A stretch of 64,000 bases of DNA from Entonaema liquescens (GCA_902805475.1 CADCSX010000005.1:631501-695500); one strand, 5' to 3'. Shown: positions 38,601-51,658, numbered from the stretch's first letter. Program-made: numbers and translations. The notes: generated from the letters alone by a model not told the origin.

Positions 38601-38725
38601 CAACATAGGATTCGAATTTTCCCGTATCTCTTGTGGCTAAATTGTAGATACGGATGTCTCATAATGAAAGTAGACCAAAACTTACGGATGACCACCAAAA
38701 TATCGCCAGCCTCTGGTCTCGCCAT
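35655..38725 (-). CDS. BOI2: Boi1/Boi2-like polarised-growth scaffold (SH3-SAM-PH)
   Basis: Exons 38725-38686, 38547-38404 and 38332-35655 give 953 aa. An SH3 domain occupies about residues 8-63 and spans all three exons (ILVVIHDFQARSSDELSL, GDGWFLGRH, GLFPEVY). A SAM domain lies at about 229-299 (SWTADDVAEYLF ... GRRLKTWQKIK), followed by a long Ser-rich linker with many potential phosphorylation sites. A PH domain lies at about 707-852 (YSGWMKKKSSHL, TWKTRLFVLKGRRLAYYY) with an internal loop insertion. Yeast Boi1/Boi2 bind Cdc42, Bem1 and phosphoinositides at growth sites and promote exocytosis; the same role at hyphal tips is expected. Splitting the SH3 domain with 138- and 71-nt introns hides the start from simple ORF search; the frame restored by splicing is unambiguous. 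Confidence 0.92.
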
Positions 38726-41354
38726 GATGTCTACGACGGGATTGCACTTGTTGAGGACTCGGAAGATTACGTCGGACTCAGGGGAGTGGCATTGAACAAC
38801 GGCCGCGTAAACGCCGAGGGCTAAAGAAAAGGTGGCGATCCTGATCTGGCTCCTGATTCCGAACGGATTGCGGAGTCTATCGAAGACCTGACTCGAGCAA
38901 TGGTTCAATGGTGACGAAATGCATCGATAAAAACGGCCTTTTGAATATGAAAAAAAAAGACTACTACAAAATAATATATACGAGAAAGGGTCGGGTGGGA
39001 GTACAATCGTCTCGTGTTATTTTGGCTGTGGATCTATGTCGCCTCTACCGTCGCCTTCAGCCTTCGGATTTGGAACTGGAACTTCGAGTTTTGGCTAGAA
39101 CCTAAGGACTGTTGTCCAATTGGGTGTTCCCTCCTTTTTTACCGTCCTAGTCGCACCAAACTGGCGAGCACAAGAAAACCCCAGACTAGGGGAAATGAAT
39201 AGACGAGGCACAGGCCTACGTCGCTCGGTAAATGCACATAGGAGTAAAGAGAGGGGGGGAGATTTTAAAAAGGGATATAACCAATATGAGATCTTGAAGG
39301 AATTGGAAATGTAGACAAAGATGTAGTCTTGTAATTCTTCTAGTTTTGGAGAACCGAATTGAAGAATATGGAAGATATGGAGGGTATGGATTTGACGAGG
39401 AACCTATTGTAGGAAGCGCGGATGGATGGGATGAGAAGCCAACCCGTTTGGATCCGTTTGAATGGGTTTTAGCGGACGGATCACGGAGTGAGCTGTGAGG
39501 GGTCTTTTACTGCTAAGGGTATTATAGATCCACATCTATGTAGTTATCCGTTAATTGATGTAAGCTCCCTGATGAAAAACTGGACCTTGTACCAGGTGGT
39601 TATACTTACCTGCATATAGTACTTACATACATGTACACCAGGTCCACTACTTAGCGTGCATGTATATAGGTACCTATGTATGGAAGGACGTACCGCGGCG
39701 CCTTAATTCCATGGACCATACCAGGTAAATATTAATAAGTATAACTATCGCTATTAAGTATTATTTCCGACATTGAGTAGGTAATTTTAAAGATGTTGGG
39801 TGCTCGGTTGCTTATTTCTCGTTCGGGTTATAAGTTTAACATATTTTCTTAGTTGAGCAATTTTATAGCTATGCACATCTATAGTATACTAGCTTGGTTA
39901 GTGACTTACTATTAAATATATGTACATTTATATCCCCGAGTCTTGAATCCCCAAGGTACATGTGTAAGGTATGTAGGTTTGCCAAGCATAGAAATCTGAG
40001 AAATAAAAACCAAAGGGTCATATGCGGTAAGTTACCTAATGCACCTAAATGTACTCACATTAAAATGCATTCGACATGATTGTAAACCGACTAAACCTAT
40101 CCAAAATACTTAAGAGTCCTAGTAGTGATGCCTTATAGATGATAAACAGAAACACTACTTGGGTATTCAAGCTTTTCCTTATAGGAATGCGGCCTTGAAT
40201 ACCAGGATGTTCATTACTGGTTTGCTTTCGGGGCCATGCAGGGCAAGACACGATTCTCTAAGATCGCCAAGGGCCGGCCTTGTAATCCAGTCCCGAGACC
40301 GTCCCGAGACTACTAAAAGTAAGGTCCATGTACCTGATGATGTAGTCTCGGCAATTGAAAGCTACCTGTAGTTTATCCGGTTGTTTTAGGTATTGATAGG
40401 TAATGTCTTCTTTTTCTTTTCTTTCTTTTTTTTCTTTTCTCTTCTAAAAGGATGAATGTATTCGGATTTGTTGTTTAATGAGCATTATATCTGGATACCT
40501 GATATCGTATACTTCTATAGGACGGTGCCTTAGGTAATTAAAAAAGTAAAATCGTTAATGAGTCGACGTACTGTTGTGACTATATGGAAATTGGTTAGGC
40601 TCTATGCACCTTTGGATGTCAGGCAGGGAAAGTACTCCGCAAACGTGCTTTACATGTACCCTTGCGATAGACAGCAAGTAATACATGCCTACCTGTACTT
40701 CATGCCTCCATGTTGGTAGTTACATTAATAAGTATGTACTGGTGGTAGCTTCCCAGCTTCCACAACTTGGTTGTTTCCTCCAGGACATCGCACTAAAGAT
40801 CTAAACGTACCTAGATCCGTACTAGGCCTGGACCCAGCTGGCACATCCTTGTACGGCAGAAGGTGCCAGGGCTGCCGGGGCTGCCAAACTGCTTGTAGCC
40901 GCTTGCAACCGCCGTGAACTTTTGACCTTGAACTTGACCTTGAACTTGAACATCCACGTTCATGGTTCATGTCTACATCCACGTCCGTCTACATCCATCC
41001 AACCAATACCCTACCGAAATTTGACAACCCAACCATCCGTGTATGGACTATTTAATAGCCAAACACGTAGTTTCTCTTTCGCTCTTTCGCTTTCCTCATA
41101 CGCTTGCCATTTTCAATAGTTATTACTTATGGTGCGTTTGTTCCTTCTGCTAAATAATATATCATTCAATGTTCTGCTTGCCACTGTTTTTTTATTTTTT
41201 TTTATAGCGCTAGATTAGTCCCCGTCTGTAGTTATTACCTATATATTAACATACTATCTCCTTAATTATAGTATTCCATACTTAGACGTTCTCGATACCG
41301 AGGGAGGCACGAAGGCCAAGTTGTAAAGAGATTACTGAAAATCGCGAATGACTG
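38726..41354. other. Divergent intergenic region between the Boi-like and MIZ genes
   Basis: About 2.6 kb without a supported gene. It holds a polypyrimidine tract (40407-40446), two near-tandem TTGACCTTGAACTTGA units at 40921-40950, and several GTACCT/AGGTAC motifs. Long leaders for both flanking genes are likely within it. Confidence 0.55.
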
Positions 41355-44300
41355 ATGGCGCCTACCGGCGGGCAACGACCCGGGACCGAGAATAGAACGG
41401 GGCCCAACGTAAACTCGAATATATCGTCGGACCGACAAGTTGCGGCGTCGAATTCTACTGTAAATGCCTGGGTTGGCCGTCGACAGCCGTCATGGCTCAC
41501 CAACGCAAAACCCGTGAAGCCTTCTCCTCGTCCTCCACAGCCGCCTAAGCAACCTATCACTACGGAGATTGTGCGCCCCATTGTCGAGACAACCCAGCCC
41601 GTCTCAGTCTCAGCACCAATATCTAATACCCCGGAGACGACCTCAGCCCCACCTCGACAACCTCGTCGTCCTCAACGTCCACCTGAACCTCTGCCGTTAC
41701 AAACACAAACACGAACACAACAACCGCAAATATCGTAAGTCCTCTTTCCAATAACATCCCAGCCCATGCGTCGCGTCTCCTTCTGGACGCGTACACAACT
41801 CGCACCCGAACTTTCACTCCGCCACCGCTAGTTTCATATTTACTAACCACTGCATCCTGTAACGCGATAGAACTTCGGCCGCGCGTACCATACTCCCGTC
41901 ACCTGCTCCCAGTGACGAACCTAGTCCCGGCGCCGCAAATTCCCAAAGTGTACCGGCTGTGGTCGGACCTCGCCTCACTCTCGATACCGCTCTGGATGAC
42001 GAGCAAAAAGCACAAATCCGCGTCCCTACACCCCGCCTACAGACAATATTACAGCAAAGTAAAGAGATCTCGGTGTCCCCAAGGGCGTCTACCCCTGCTG
42101 CCATGTCTCTCAATACACCCCCTACACCTAATTTGCCCACAAATTTAGCACCTCTAGAGCACCTAGAAAATCCGCCTGCTAAGAGGCGGCGTCTGAGGTA
42201 CGTACTGATCCCAGTTAATTCCTTGCAATGATCGTGATTGGCGATGTGATCGAACTTGGTAACTAATAATATTTGTATGTCTAGTCGCCCCGGACATCAG
42301 TTTCTTATAGAATGTAGAGCATCTATAGTGCTCAACAGCCGTATTCAATCTATAGGGGGGTTGCAGAATCTAGACCCAGTAGTTGAGAGGCCCCGATTGC
42401 AACTTCTGCTCGACTCCTCTGAAGCAGGAGACCTCTTCTTCGTCGTACTGCACCAGGTCTTTTGCATTTGGTCCATCAACCGGGCACAGGCGCATGAACT
42501 ATGCAAAAAACACGCACGCAACCCAGAAGAGATAGACAAGGGGTTTAGCAATTTGGAAATGATTCTAAAGAGCAACACTAAATTAAATCCAGGCCTTATC
42601 AATCACTTAGCCAACTTTCCAGCCCCATTAGATCAATTGCTATGTAAAGCTACGTACAAAGCTACTCTTGGGGAGGTACTCGATTTCCTCCGCTGTATGG
42701 CTCTCAATTGGCACTGGGTACTCACTGATCACCGAGCAAAGGGCTACCCTTTTCTTCTGGGCGAGCTCCTTGATATGTTCTTGCTATACTCCCCTATACT
42801 CCAGGGAATCATGTTTCGCGCTTCAAGAAGGAGCATAGGGGCCGGGGATGGGCCTGCTGCAAAGCGTATGGAGATGCTATTCAAGTCAGATCAAGAATAT
42901 CATCATAATTATCCCAACGACTTTGTTGAAAGGCCCCGACCTCAGAGGTACCTAGACCATAACGATAAACTTGTTGCTGCGTACAGGTCCATTATTTCTT
43001 CGTTGTATCAGTTGCAGGGCTATCCAGTGGGCCAACAATCTCATTCAGCTGGACTGCCTAGTATCCAGCAACCAAACCAATATTCTCACCCAAATCCTCA
43101 GACGGGCTCTTATACGAACTCTCAGTTTGTTCCCTACGCGAATACTCAGATGGGGGCCAGATAACTCCTCAAGTTATTCCTCAGGGCAACCTTACAGTGA
43201 ATCCCCAGATGGGTCTTCAGGTGAACAGCCAACTAAGCCGTCAAGTAGATCACCGTGCGAGTTCCCCGACGGGATATCTGATGCATCCCCAAATACGACA
43301 GAGTTTCCAACAGGCCCCCCAACACCCATCTCAAGTTACTGGACCTAATCTGGTCCAAAATACGATACCAGCTACGGTACCACCTCCATATATATTGCCT
43401 TCGAACACTGGTATGGCCGATAACCCAACGGCGACGACATCCTTACAGCCGAATCCCAATATCCGAAGGATAAGTACACCTACCCAATCTTCGCCATTTA
43501 GTCATATGCAGCATCAGACAGGAGGGAGACTTTCCCAGCCAGATTCATATACGGCTTTAGCATCTCCACGACCTACTCTTGCTCCAATAGGCGTGCACAG
43601 TAGTCAGGCTCATCAGGCTCATTTAACGGGACAACGGCCACAAAGGCTACATAGAATCGGCAGTCAGTCCGGGTTACATTACCCCAGTTGCCCAAGTCCC
43701 GGGAACCAACTTCCAGCCTATGGCAATTTTAATTGTACACAAAGTTCACCAGTAACTCCTCAGCCAAGATACTCTCCAAACCAGCCCCAAGAACCTAGCT
43801 ATGCTCAACCGTTTCCGAGTCTCATGTTGCAACACAGCAAAACACAGCTCGCCGATGTTGACCGTAGCCTTGACCGTTTAATTCCGGCGCCGGGTATGAC
43901 TATCGATCGGCGAGACTATCCTTACACTCAATATGATAGGAATTCTATGATGATGTCTCTTCATCAAGTTCAGCTAAGAAGCCCGAAGCGAATGCCGCGA
44001 GAACAAGATCCGGCAAAATTGGAAAGATATTATCAAGCAGTTAAACTATTTGCACTGTTCCCAGTTGCCATCCCGCCCCAGTCACATCTACATAGGTTTG
44101 ATTTTGATCTCTCGGAACATCAGTTTACTCAGATGGTAAGGGAAGAGACTAAACCAGGCGAACACTTACCTGTATGCTTATTCTCTAGCGGATCTCTACG
44201 TCTTCGTATTCGGTGTTGTTATATGAAGAAAACCCACGTCCCTCTTATCGACACTTGGGTCACTACCGAAACAACTTGGCCGCAACACATTTTCCTGGAA

Positions 44301-45122
44301 CTCAACAACCGTACACTGAGTATCCCGCGGAGATCGCATTATTCCAAAGACATACCGATTGAAGCTTCCTCTAAAGCGATTGCGAACAAGAACACCCTCA
44401 AAGTCTCTGTCCCAAGGATGAGTGAAAATAAAGAACCAAAGTCAAGACCTGGTTGGGAATTTTATATTGCAGTCGAGCTTATTGAAATCCTCAGCCACCG
44501 TAATGTGCTTCATATGGTTGAAATGCTCGGGGGAGTACCCGCAGATACAACGCGCGAGGTGATTAGAAAGCGCCTTCTCGGTGCGAAGGAATTCCCCCAA
44601 AGGTCTACGGACGCAGACGAAGACGAACTTGTCATGCTTGACGAGCTGTCTATTGATCTCATAGATCCCTTCTCCAGGACCATGTTCAAAATTCCCGTTC
44701 GCGGGAAGTCGTGTACCCACCTCGAGTGTTTCGACCTCGAAACATGGCTGAATTCTCGTCTGGGCAAGAAATCTTGCAACTGGTGCAACAACGCCCCTGG
44801 AGGTTGTAAAAATTGTCCCAACGAACCCTCTTTCGTAGACAAATGGAAGTGTCCACTTTGCCTACGTGACGCTCGGCCTTATAACCTCATCGTCGATAAG
44901 TTTCTGGTCGAAGTACGTTCACAGCTAGAGCACCAGAATCTACTACAGACTAGGTCGATCCTTGTCTCTCCAGATGGAACATGGAAACCGAAGGTGGAAC
45001 CAGTGGACGATGACGACGTTGATAGTGAGGAGGATAGCAAACCAACAAGCATGATGGTCGAAAAACTATGCAGACCACAGCAACGGAAGGAATCTCAAAT
45101 TGAGGTCATCGAGATTGACTGA
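41355..45122 (+). CDS. MIZ/SP-RING zinc-finger protein (putative SUMO ligase), with a frame break
   Basis: Exons 41355-41734, 41871-42197 and 42285-45122 encode about 1181 aa if one base is restored. The N-terminal half is Pro/Gln-rich, followed by a conserved helical segment (residues about 240-450). A long N/Q/P/S-rich linker comes next, then the SP-RING near the C-terminus (RGKSCTHLECFDLETWL ... WKCPLCLRDARPY). SP-RING proteins of the Siz/PIAS class hold E2 Ubc9 and promote sumoylation; activity here is inferred. Between the zinc-ligand halves lies an extra Cys-rich loop (CNWCNNAPGGCKNC). At 43152-43156 a run of five G shifts the frame: upstream reads into a stop at 43162-43164, while the next frame continues the same Q/N/P-rich composition without loss. 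Either a base is missing or an unrecognised intron exists. Confidence 0.8.
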
Positions 45123-47184
45123 TTGAAGTCCCATGGTGTGGAAATTAAAGCAGACTGAGGAGAGAACGTATGGATCGACAACATGAGATTTAGCTCATGA
45201 CCAACCAACCACGACCAATATCGTGGAAACAGGGCGCGTGCGATTTCAACTTGGGTTTCGTCCCTTTTGATTGTTTTATTTAGGTATGGTTTTATTACAG
45301 CAATCGTTCGTTCGAACTGATACCCCCTCTGCGTATGCCATTGTTTTTTTTTTTTTTAACGATGAGTTTTTACGACGAAGCTATTCCTTTTTCTCCCGCT
45401 ATGCGTCTGCGAAGCATCGACTACGGCTACCCAAAATCATTTTCTTCAGAAAGGGGTCAGGTTCAGGTCATCGGATACCGGTCTCGGAAAGGGGGGATGG
45501 AAACGGACTGGTTGAGAAAAGGAAACGGCGTACACGTCTTTATTTGGGCGATTACGTCTGCAGATTACTCGCGTTGAACTTGCGATTTATTACATACGTT
45601 CTTAAGGATATCTCATTTCGAGAAACATCAGCCAAGTCAGCAGTACCACCTATGGCAGCTCCAGACTTGGCTATACATAATACGCCCTAAACGGCGACGT
45701 TTATGAACAGGTCGATAAAAGGCGACCTTACAAGGACGGTCACGACACGAAAATAATGAGTGGATAGTCTGCAATGCTGGGGATTACCAGTATTTTCCCT
45801 GACTGCATCTTGTTTTTTATCCATGTAGCAGCTTCTATACCCTTTGTTAGAAGCTCTTTACTCATGTATCTTCCAAATCAACCGTTGACTTTTTCATTTA
45901 TCACGGAGATATCAGTGCGTTTCAGGCAGATGTGACTTTCCCTGTAGGCGAGATCGCAATGGTAAGGGATATGCGTTGACTCTGGTAGTCGTAGTAGTTT
46001 GTCTTGAAAGGCTCGGCTGTATAATTTGAATGCGTGATGGTAGTGTTGCACCCCCCGCCCCCTGCTGGAAACCCCTTTTCATATTGGCTCTTCAGTGGCA
46101 TGGTAAATATTTTCTTTTAAGGTCGCTACTATTGTGTAATGAGATCTTCACAGAAAGTCCACATTTCTTACATAGGTAGCTTCGGAATCACGAGGCTCTA
46201 ACCCCAACTTATAAATTTGGTGAACAAGTCACGAATTCTTTGATCCTGGGAGATAGCTTCCCTAACCCATCATACTACACCACTAAGGATAGAGTAATCC
46301 TGAGAAAGCCTGGTAACGCATTTTCCTATACGAACCAGACTACTCGGCAGTAGCCGTATGTGTCACATATAGTGAAACTTGTTAACCTATAAATAATTTA
46401 ACCTAACCTAGGCAGTTATAAATAGGTCCTTAATGCCGGCGTCTACTCTGGGGACTTGTTAAATATGAAAATCTCTTATTGTTGATTTTCGTATTGTACT
46501 GCAATTCAATCCACCTTATAGACCCACGATGAATCCAACCCCTCTTCGTATTACGATTAGCTTCAAACATAATAAACCCATAGTTACATACTATTCTTAA
46601 TATGACGATCCTTGTTATTCAATACGAGATACTATAGTGGTTCGCAGCATTCTCCCCCCTCTCTTACTGTAACTTAGACTTACACGGAAGCGAATAGGCT
46701 GGTGTAGCGGGATGGGGTGGACGTAGTATGCGAGAAGAAACTAGTTGGAGGTACCTACTCTTTACACGGCAAAGCTAAAAACTATAGAACGCATACGAGA
46801 ATGTCAAGCTTCAAATGCCGCTAGGGGAATCACTCTTACATACTAATATCATAACACTACAATGCCCAAAATCGATGAGCCCAAATAGTTTCATTTGTGG
46901 TTTTATTTCCATCCTTACTCCTTCTGTAACCTTACGCCGAAGAACTCAAGTCAAAAAACCCGCTATGATAGTGAATACATAGGTAGGTAGTTTTGCGGAG
47001 GTGTGTAAGAAACAAAGACAACACAAGACAAGCGAGCGCACATCCATTTTCCTATTTTAAAACACCCCTCTCTTTTGCCCTTCGCCAAAAGACAAAAAGT
47101 ACCCAGACCCCCTGGGAGGCTTTACAAGTGCGCCAAGAAAAATGCCCGCCTATGCTTTATACCGGTTGACCTCCGGGGACTGTT
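45123..47184. other. Convergent intergenic region
   Basis: Long 3' flanks of the MIZ gene and KEX1. A 139-codon frame at 45271-45690 (plus) has a biased composition and no relatives I recognise; it is probably 3' UTR. A CATAGGTAGGTAG motif occurs at 46979-46991. Confidence 0.55.
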
Positions 47185-49240
47185 CTAGCTCCTACTCGAC
47201 TGTCCGGCACTAGGGCCCGGTTTCCGCGTAGTCCTTTCCGGCTCCGAATCATCATCCTCATCCTCCTCGTCGCTATCGCTCGCGTCGCCTACGCTATAAT
47301 GTTTTTCTTTCCCCGCACTTGCTGTTCTCGGTGTTGTGATATGCAAGTCGTCCAACTCCCCTTCGTCAAAATCGCCTGCCTCCAAATCGCGATTGTTTGC
47401 CGCCCTCCTCGTACGGAAACTTTCGAGCCCAGTGGCGCGCGGAAGATCAGATATTATGGGGAGGCCCGAATACCCGGCGGTTCGGCGGCGACCGCGCCAG
47501 ATCATGTAGCCCCAGATAGCAGCACCTGCGACTACGATGACTAGGACAACTTCGCCTGACCTCTGGTAAGCAGCCCACTTGGCGTCGCTGACCTCCTTAT
47601 CCTTGGCCGCCTGGTCGGACTCGGTGTGATTTGTAGCATCGCCCACAGTAGTATCTGGAAGTTTTTCGCCGTCCAGGAAGCTCTTCGAGGGTAAACCCCC
47701 GATTTTGCTAATGTCCACTCCCATAAATCGATCAAGCATATCGCGGGTTCGGCGAGGGTAGTCGAAGGGCACCATATGCGATGAGTTGTAGAATAGTACG
47801 TATGTTAAGTTGCGAGCTTCCTGCCAGAAGCCCGCTGCCTCACCTTCGAAAGTCCAGTCGCGTCGCGGCGCCCAGTTTCCAGGGGATAATTCAAAACCTT
47901 TTCCGCCATTCCACTGCATGTTGCTTATGAAAGCTTCCGTACCCAGATGATTGCATATCAAATCCTCCGCGCCCGAAAAGAGGAGTACGTTCACTTCCTT
48001 AATTAGATCCGGTAGGAACTCGATAGATGGTTTTCCCGCATTTCCCCTGAGCGCATTGCCAACAAGACCATTACACTCGGCCCATCCCATAGATTTGTTT
48101 GGATCAATGTGTAGTGCACTGGTTACTTCCGACTTTCGAAGGTAGGGTGTAACATATTCTAGGTCCGGGGGCCAGTTCATACCGCAGCTCGGGTATACAT
48201 CCTTGAGTCGAACGTCGTACATATTGAAGCATTCCTTACCAGCTGGACCTTTCGTTTGGGTTAAGCGAAGAATTTCCTGGAGCACCTTTTCGCAGGTATC
48301 TACATCCACATGATGCGCGCCCGTGGAAGCTAAATCCTTTTGCACTCACGGTATTGGGCCTCAAGCCCACCCGCTAAGTCAGAACCCTTTGTGACAATGC
48401 CCTTTTCGTATGCGAAGGATAAATACGCTTCGTACTGTTCGGGAGGAGAGATCCAGCCATTTCCGATCAACAGGCCTTTGAGATTCCAAGGAGTTTGAGT
48501 TTGAGGCTGCTTATTTCGTTCGAGGATCGCCTTAGCAATATAGGGGATGTGCTGTCCGGCAAATGATTCACCCGCGATGTAAAGCTAAAATAAATCTATT
48601 AGTATACGGCGGTAGAGAAGGATTGTGGGTTCTTACGTCATCGTGTTCGTATTCTGGGAAGAGATTGTACCATTTTTCGAGAAAGGTGACGAATTGGCTT
48701 GCCATCTCCTCGAGGGTTGTGACGAAGCTGTTAGTATCAACATAGCTGTATCCGGTTCCCACGGGGTTGTCGACAAAAAGCAGGTTCGCAAACTCGTTCC
48801 AGCTACCATTGTTATACTCTAGAGTATCCTCGTCCTTCAGGCGATAGGGTCCAATCTCCATCAATGCGCCATCTTCGGAACTACAACCGGGCCCGCCGTT
48901 TAGCCAAATGACGGTACGTTGTCGGTTTGCGATGTGCTGGTTCTGGAAATGCCAGAAAAAGACGTTCCCGTTATGTTCTGGTGTGATCTCGACGTGTCTA
49001 TGCGCGAAAAGAGAGTTAGTAAGGCGGGTTCATAATTCATGATATTAATTACTGTCAGGGGGTCTTTACTAACCCAGCATGCATCTTCATCATGTCCCCC
49101 TCGGGTGCACCGGGCAACGAGTGGACATAATAGTCGGCAGCACTCTTCTCGGCGCTGGCTATCGATGTCCAGGAAGCCAAACCGAGAAGCGCGCCGGCGG
49201 CTACGCGCATCGAGCTCCAGAGTGAAACTGGAGGAGGCAT
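47185..49240 (-). CDS. KEX1: Pheromone-processing carboxypeptidase Kex1, with a one-base frame break
   Basis: A serine carboxypeptidase (peptidase family S10) of the late Golgi. It trims C-terminal Lys/Arg from precursors already cut by Kex2. Exons 49240-49074, 48997-48637 and 48584-47185 give about 642 aa after correcting one base. Visible are a signal peptide (ALLGLASWTSIASA), the oxyanion region WLNGGPGCSSEDGA, and the catalytic triad S183 (GESFAGQ), D384 (GAEDLICN) and H446 (SSHMVPFDYPR). A membrane anchor lies near residues 522-539 (VVLVIVVAGAAIWGYMIW) and the cytoplasmic tail is acidic, as in Kex1. GESFAG has Phe where GESYAG is usual. At 48338-48341 (four T on the plus strand) one base is missing relative to the frame: the exon reads ..QYREC, then stops, while the shifted frame continues KDLASTGAHHVD and the rest of the enzyme. 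Confidence 0.88.
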
Positions 49241-51109
49241 GATTGCAAACGCCGAAAAGGATTCCCGGGTTTTTACTATGACGCTAACATCCGTTATCTA
49301 GGTACCTAATGCATCCATCAAGCTGTTAAATAGACGATTGTCAAACAGGATTGAAGCTATACAAAAGGTAACAAAACGTAGGTTCAGATTTTTAAAAAAA
49401 AATAAAAAATAAAAAAAAATTAATTATGATTGAAGTACGAAACACGACGAACTTAGTCTAATTGGAGATATGCGTATTTGGAATATGTAAGGAAGGCGAA
49501 GGTGGCCTTAGTTACGATAGGCTAGGTTGTTTAGGTATCTTCTTACTACAGCGGCTAATAAGGGCCGCTAAGAGGTAATAAGGGCTGTAACGGATCAATA
49601 CGGCAGCGGCAGTGGCAGTGGCAGTGGCAGTTGCGGCTCGATGTGGATGCGAAGCATGGCAAAAAGCAAGGTAAAGCAAGGTAAAGCAAAGCAGGGGCAG
49701 GCTTACGTTAGACTTTTGATCTCTTAATAACCAATCAATTTTACCTAAAACAAGTTACAAAAAACACCTCGATAAAAGAATAGTATAAATATAAGATATC
49801 TTAGTACCACATGCATTAAATTTTTGAGCATGCGAGCTCATTCCTAATTGTCTCATATCATTCATAACAGTACTGATATCATAAGGTGAACGGGCCAGGC
49901 AAGTGCAAGGTGAGAAGGACTGACCAAAACCCCGTTGGCGCCGGACTCCATACGACTTCACATTTTTCATTTACATCATTAAACATCCAAGACATACGAA
50001 CTTACAACATTTCTCTACACCAGATGCTATAACAGTAATATCCACTACGACCGGTTCTGCAACTTTGAAGAACACGATACCCGTGTTGCACTGCTTCATT
50101 TTCGACAAGAGCTACAATAATTATTATTTATATCATTCCAACAGTACCTATTTACCTAGGTATCCATCATGTCTCCTTTCCGAACAGGACTTTCGCTATG
50201 TAATACGCAAAGTTTTGATTAGATTATTTCCGTCGGAACCGGGTGATATTACCGCTTCAGGGCGTAACGGCGATAATATTAGTCTCGGAAATTTCACACT
50301 CTGAAGCAGTACAGTTCCTATCTCGACCATTGCACTATTGCTCAAGAGCTGGTCTCGCATCTATCGTGCAGGCGAGATATGGCATGGTCCCAAGCATTAT
50401 GTTACCTAACCAAACAGATTCTCAGCCGTATATTAAGTCGTATATTGTACCGGGAGCGGAGATGTCGAGAGCCGCAAACTAATATCGCATGCTATCCTTG
50501 AACGCCTTCGCCATTGTTATACGGAATGAGGTCGGGGTATATTCCTATGTATGCCGTACACTCCCAAAACCTCCACCAAAATCGAAATCTGAAATGACGT
50601 GAAACCGACTCATGCACCCCAGCTGTCTTTCTTCCAACCCTTGTGAAAACTTGATGCGGTTCATTACACTATTACGACAGCCTTCTCCTGGAGGCTGCTT
50701 GTTTCGTTTGCCTAAAGGGTAAGACTAAGGAAAGCCAAGGTACCTTGTGGTGCTGGGTACCTATTCCGACTGGACATAAAACCTAGCGCATCAGTGAGCA
50801 AAGCAGGTCTCGCCAAGTATATTGGGCGAGTGAGGCGCTCCTGACCCTCGCTCTCGAAATCAGAGTGATATGAACCGCCGAGGACACTCTCGAAACGTAT
50901 GCTTTAAGTAAGTCAGCGTGCGCCGAAGCAGGTTACAGACAACAGGATAGTGATGCTACCTGAAGAAGTCTAACAAGGCAGACTATCAATCAGTTGCCCC
51001 AGGTAGATTGACTAACCCCTGTTTCTTCAGCCTTTTTTTCTCAGCATGATAGGAGTTCTGTATGCTCGTCAAGGAATACAGACTAATATGCTGTCTTCCG
51101 CAACCTTTG
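49241..51109. other. Intergenic region with small tandem repeats
   Basis: No supported gene. Short tandem GGCAGT/GGCAGC units at 49605-49634 and AAGGTAAAGC units at 49669-49688 lie upstream of KEX1. TACCTAGGTATC is at 50152-50163. Confidence 0.55.
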
Positions 51110-51658
51110 CTATTCCCACGGCGCCCGAGCGATATAGTTGACCATTCCGTTCAACGCATTATCTCCCTCTTCATCGGTAATAAGTCTTGCGTCTTGAAGC
51201 GTCGTCAAGACGTCTCCAACCCAGCTCTGGCAGTTCCAATCCAGCTCAGTATTGTTCACGTGAGTCCCAAGAATAGCATCGCGTAGCCGCGTATCGGGCT
51301 CCGAACTGGTCTCAACTGTCGCAACTGCAAGTCGTCGATAGAAATGCGGTCTCGTTCGTGGAGGCGTTTGGTTCCATACTTCATCCACGCTATAGTGTGG
51401 GTGGCTGCCCTGGATTCGAATGGTGAGGTTTTTATTCTCGTTATCGTCGAACACTATACACAGCTCGGTGACTCGGGCAGACTGGATATCGCGAGGATAA
51501 CCTCGGAATATTAGGATCCAGAGTGTCTGAGAATGGCCGACGGCGTCTGGAGTCTCCTGGTCACCATCCGGTTGAACCTGCTGGTGTCTGTCCTTGCCGT
51601 TGTTTCCGTCCCGGCGTCCGGCCGTGCTTGAGACGATACCCATTGGAGCCTTGAGCAT
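51110..51658 (-). CDS. Hypothetical fungal protein, 182 aa
   Basis: An uninterrupted 182-codon frame. The C-terminal part (NTELDWNCQSWVGDVLTTL) resembles a pattern (DWNCQ-WV-D-L) I know from many uncharacterised ascomycete proteins of similar length. Upstream, LWILIFRGYP and a long charged stretch are present; no signal peptide or membrane segment. The N-terminus is low-complexity and rich in D, G, N and Q. A further upstream exon cannot be excluded because the first 30 residues are atypical. Function unknown. It stands alone with large gaps on both sides. Confidence 0.65.
   Translation of the reverse strand: MLKAPMGIVSSTAGRRDGNNGKDRHQQVQPDGDQETPDAVGHSQTLWILIFRGYPRDIQSARVTELCIVFDDNENKNLTIRIQGSHPHYSVDEVWNQTPPRTRPHFYRRLAVATVETSSEPDTRLRDAILGTHVNNTELDWNCQSWVGDVLTTLQDARLITDEEGDNALNGMVNYIARAPWE

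Noticed and set aside
45271..45690. 139-codon frame after the MIZ gene
   Set aside because: Poly-Phe from a T tract and basic low-complexity content; most likely 3' UTR.
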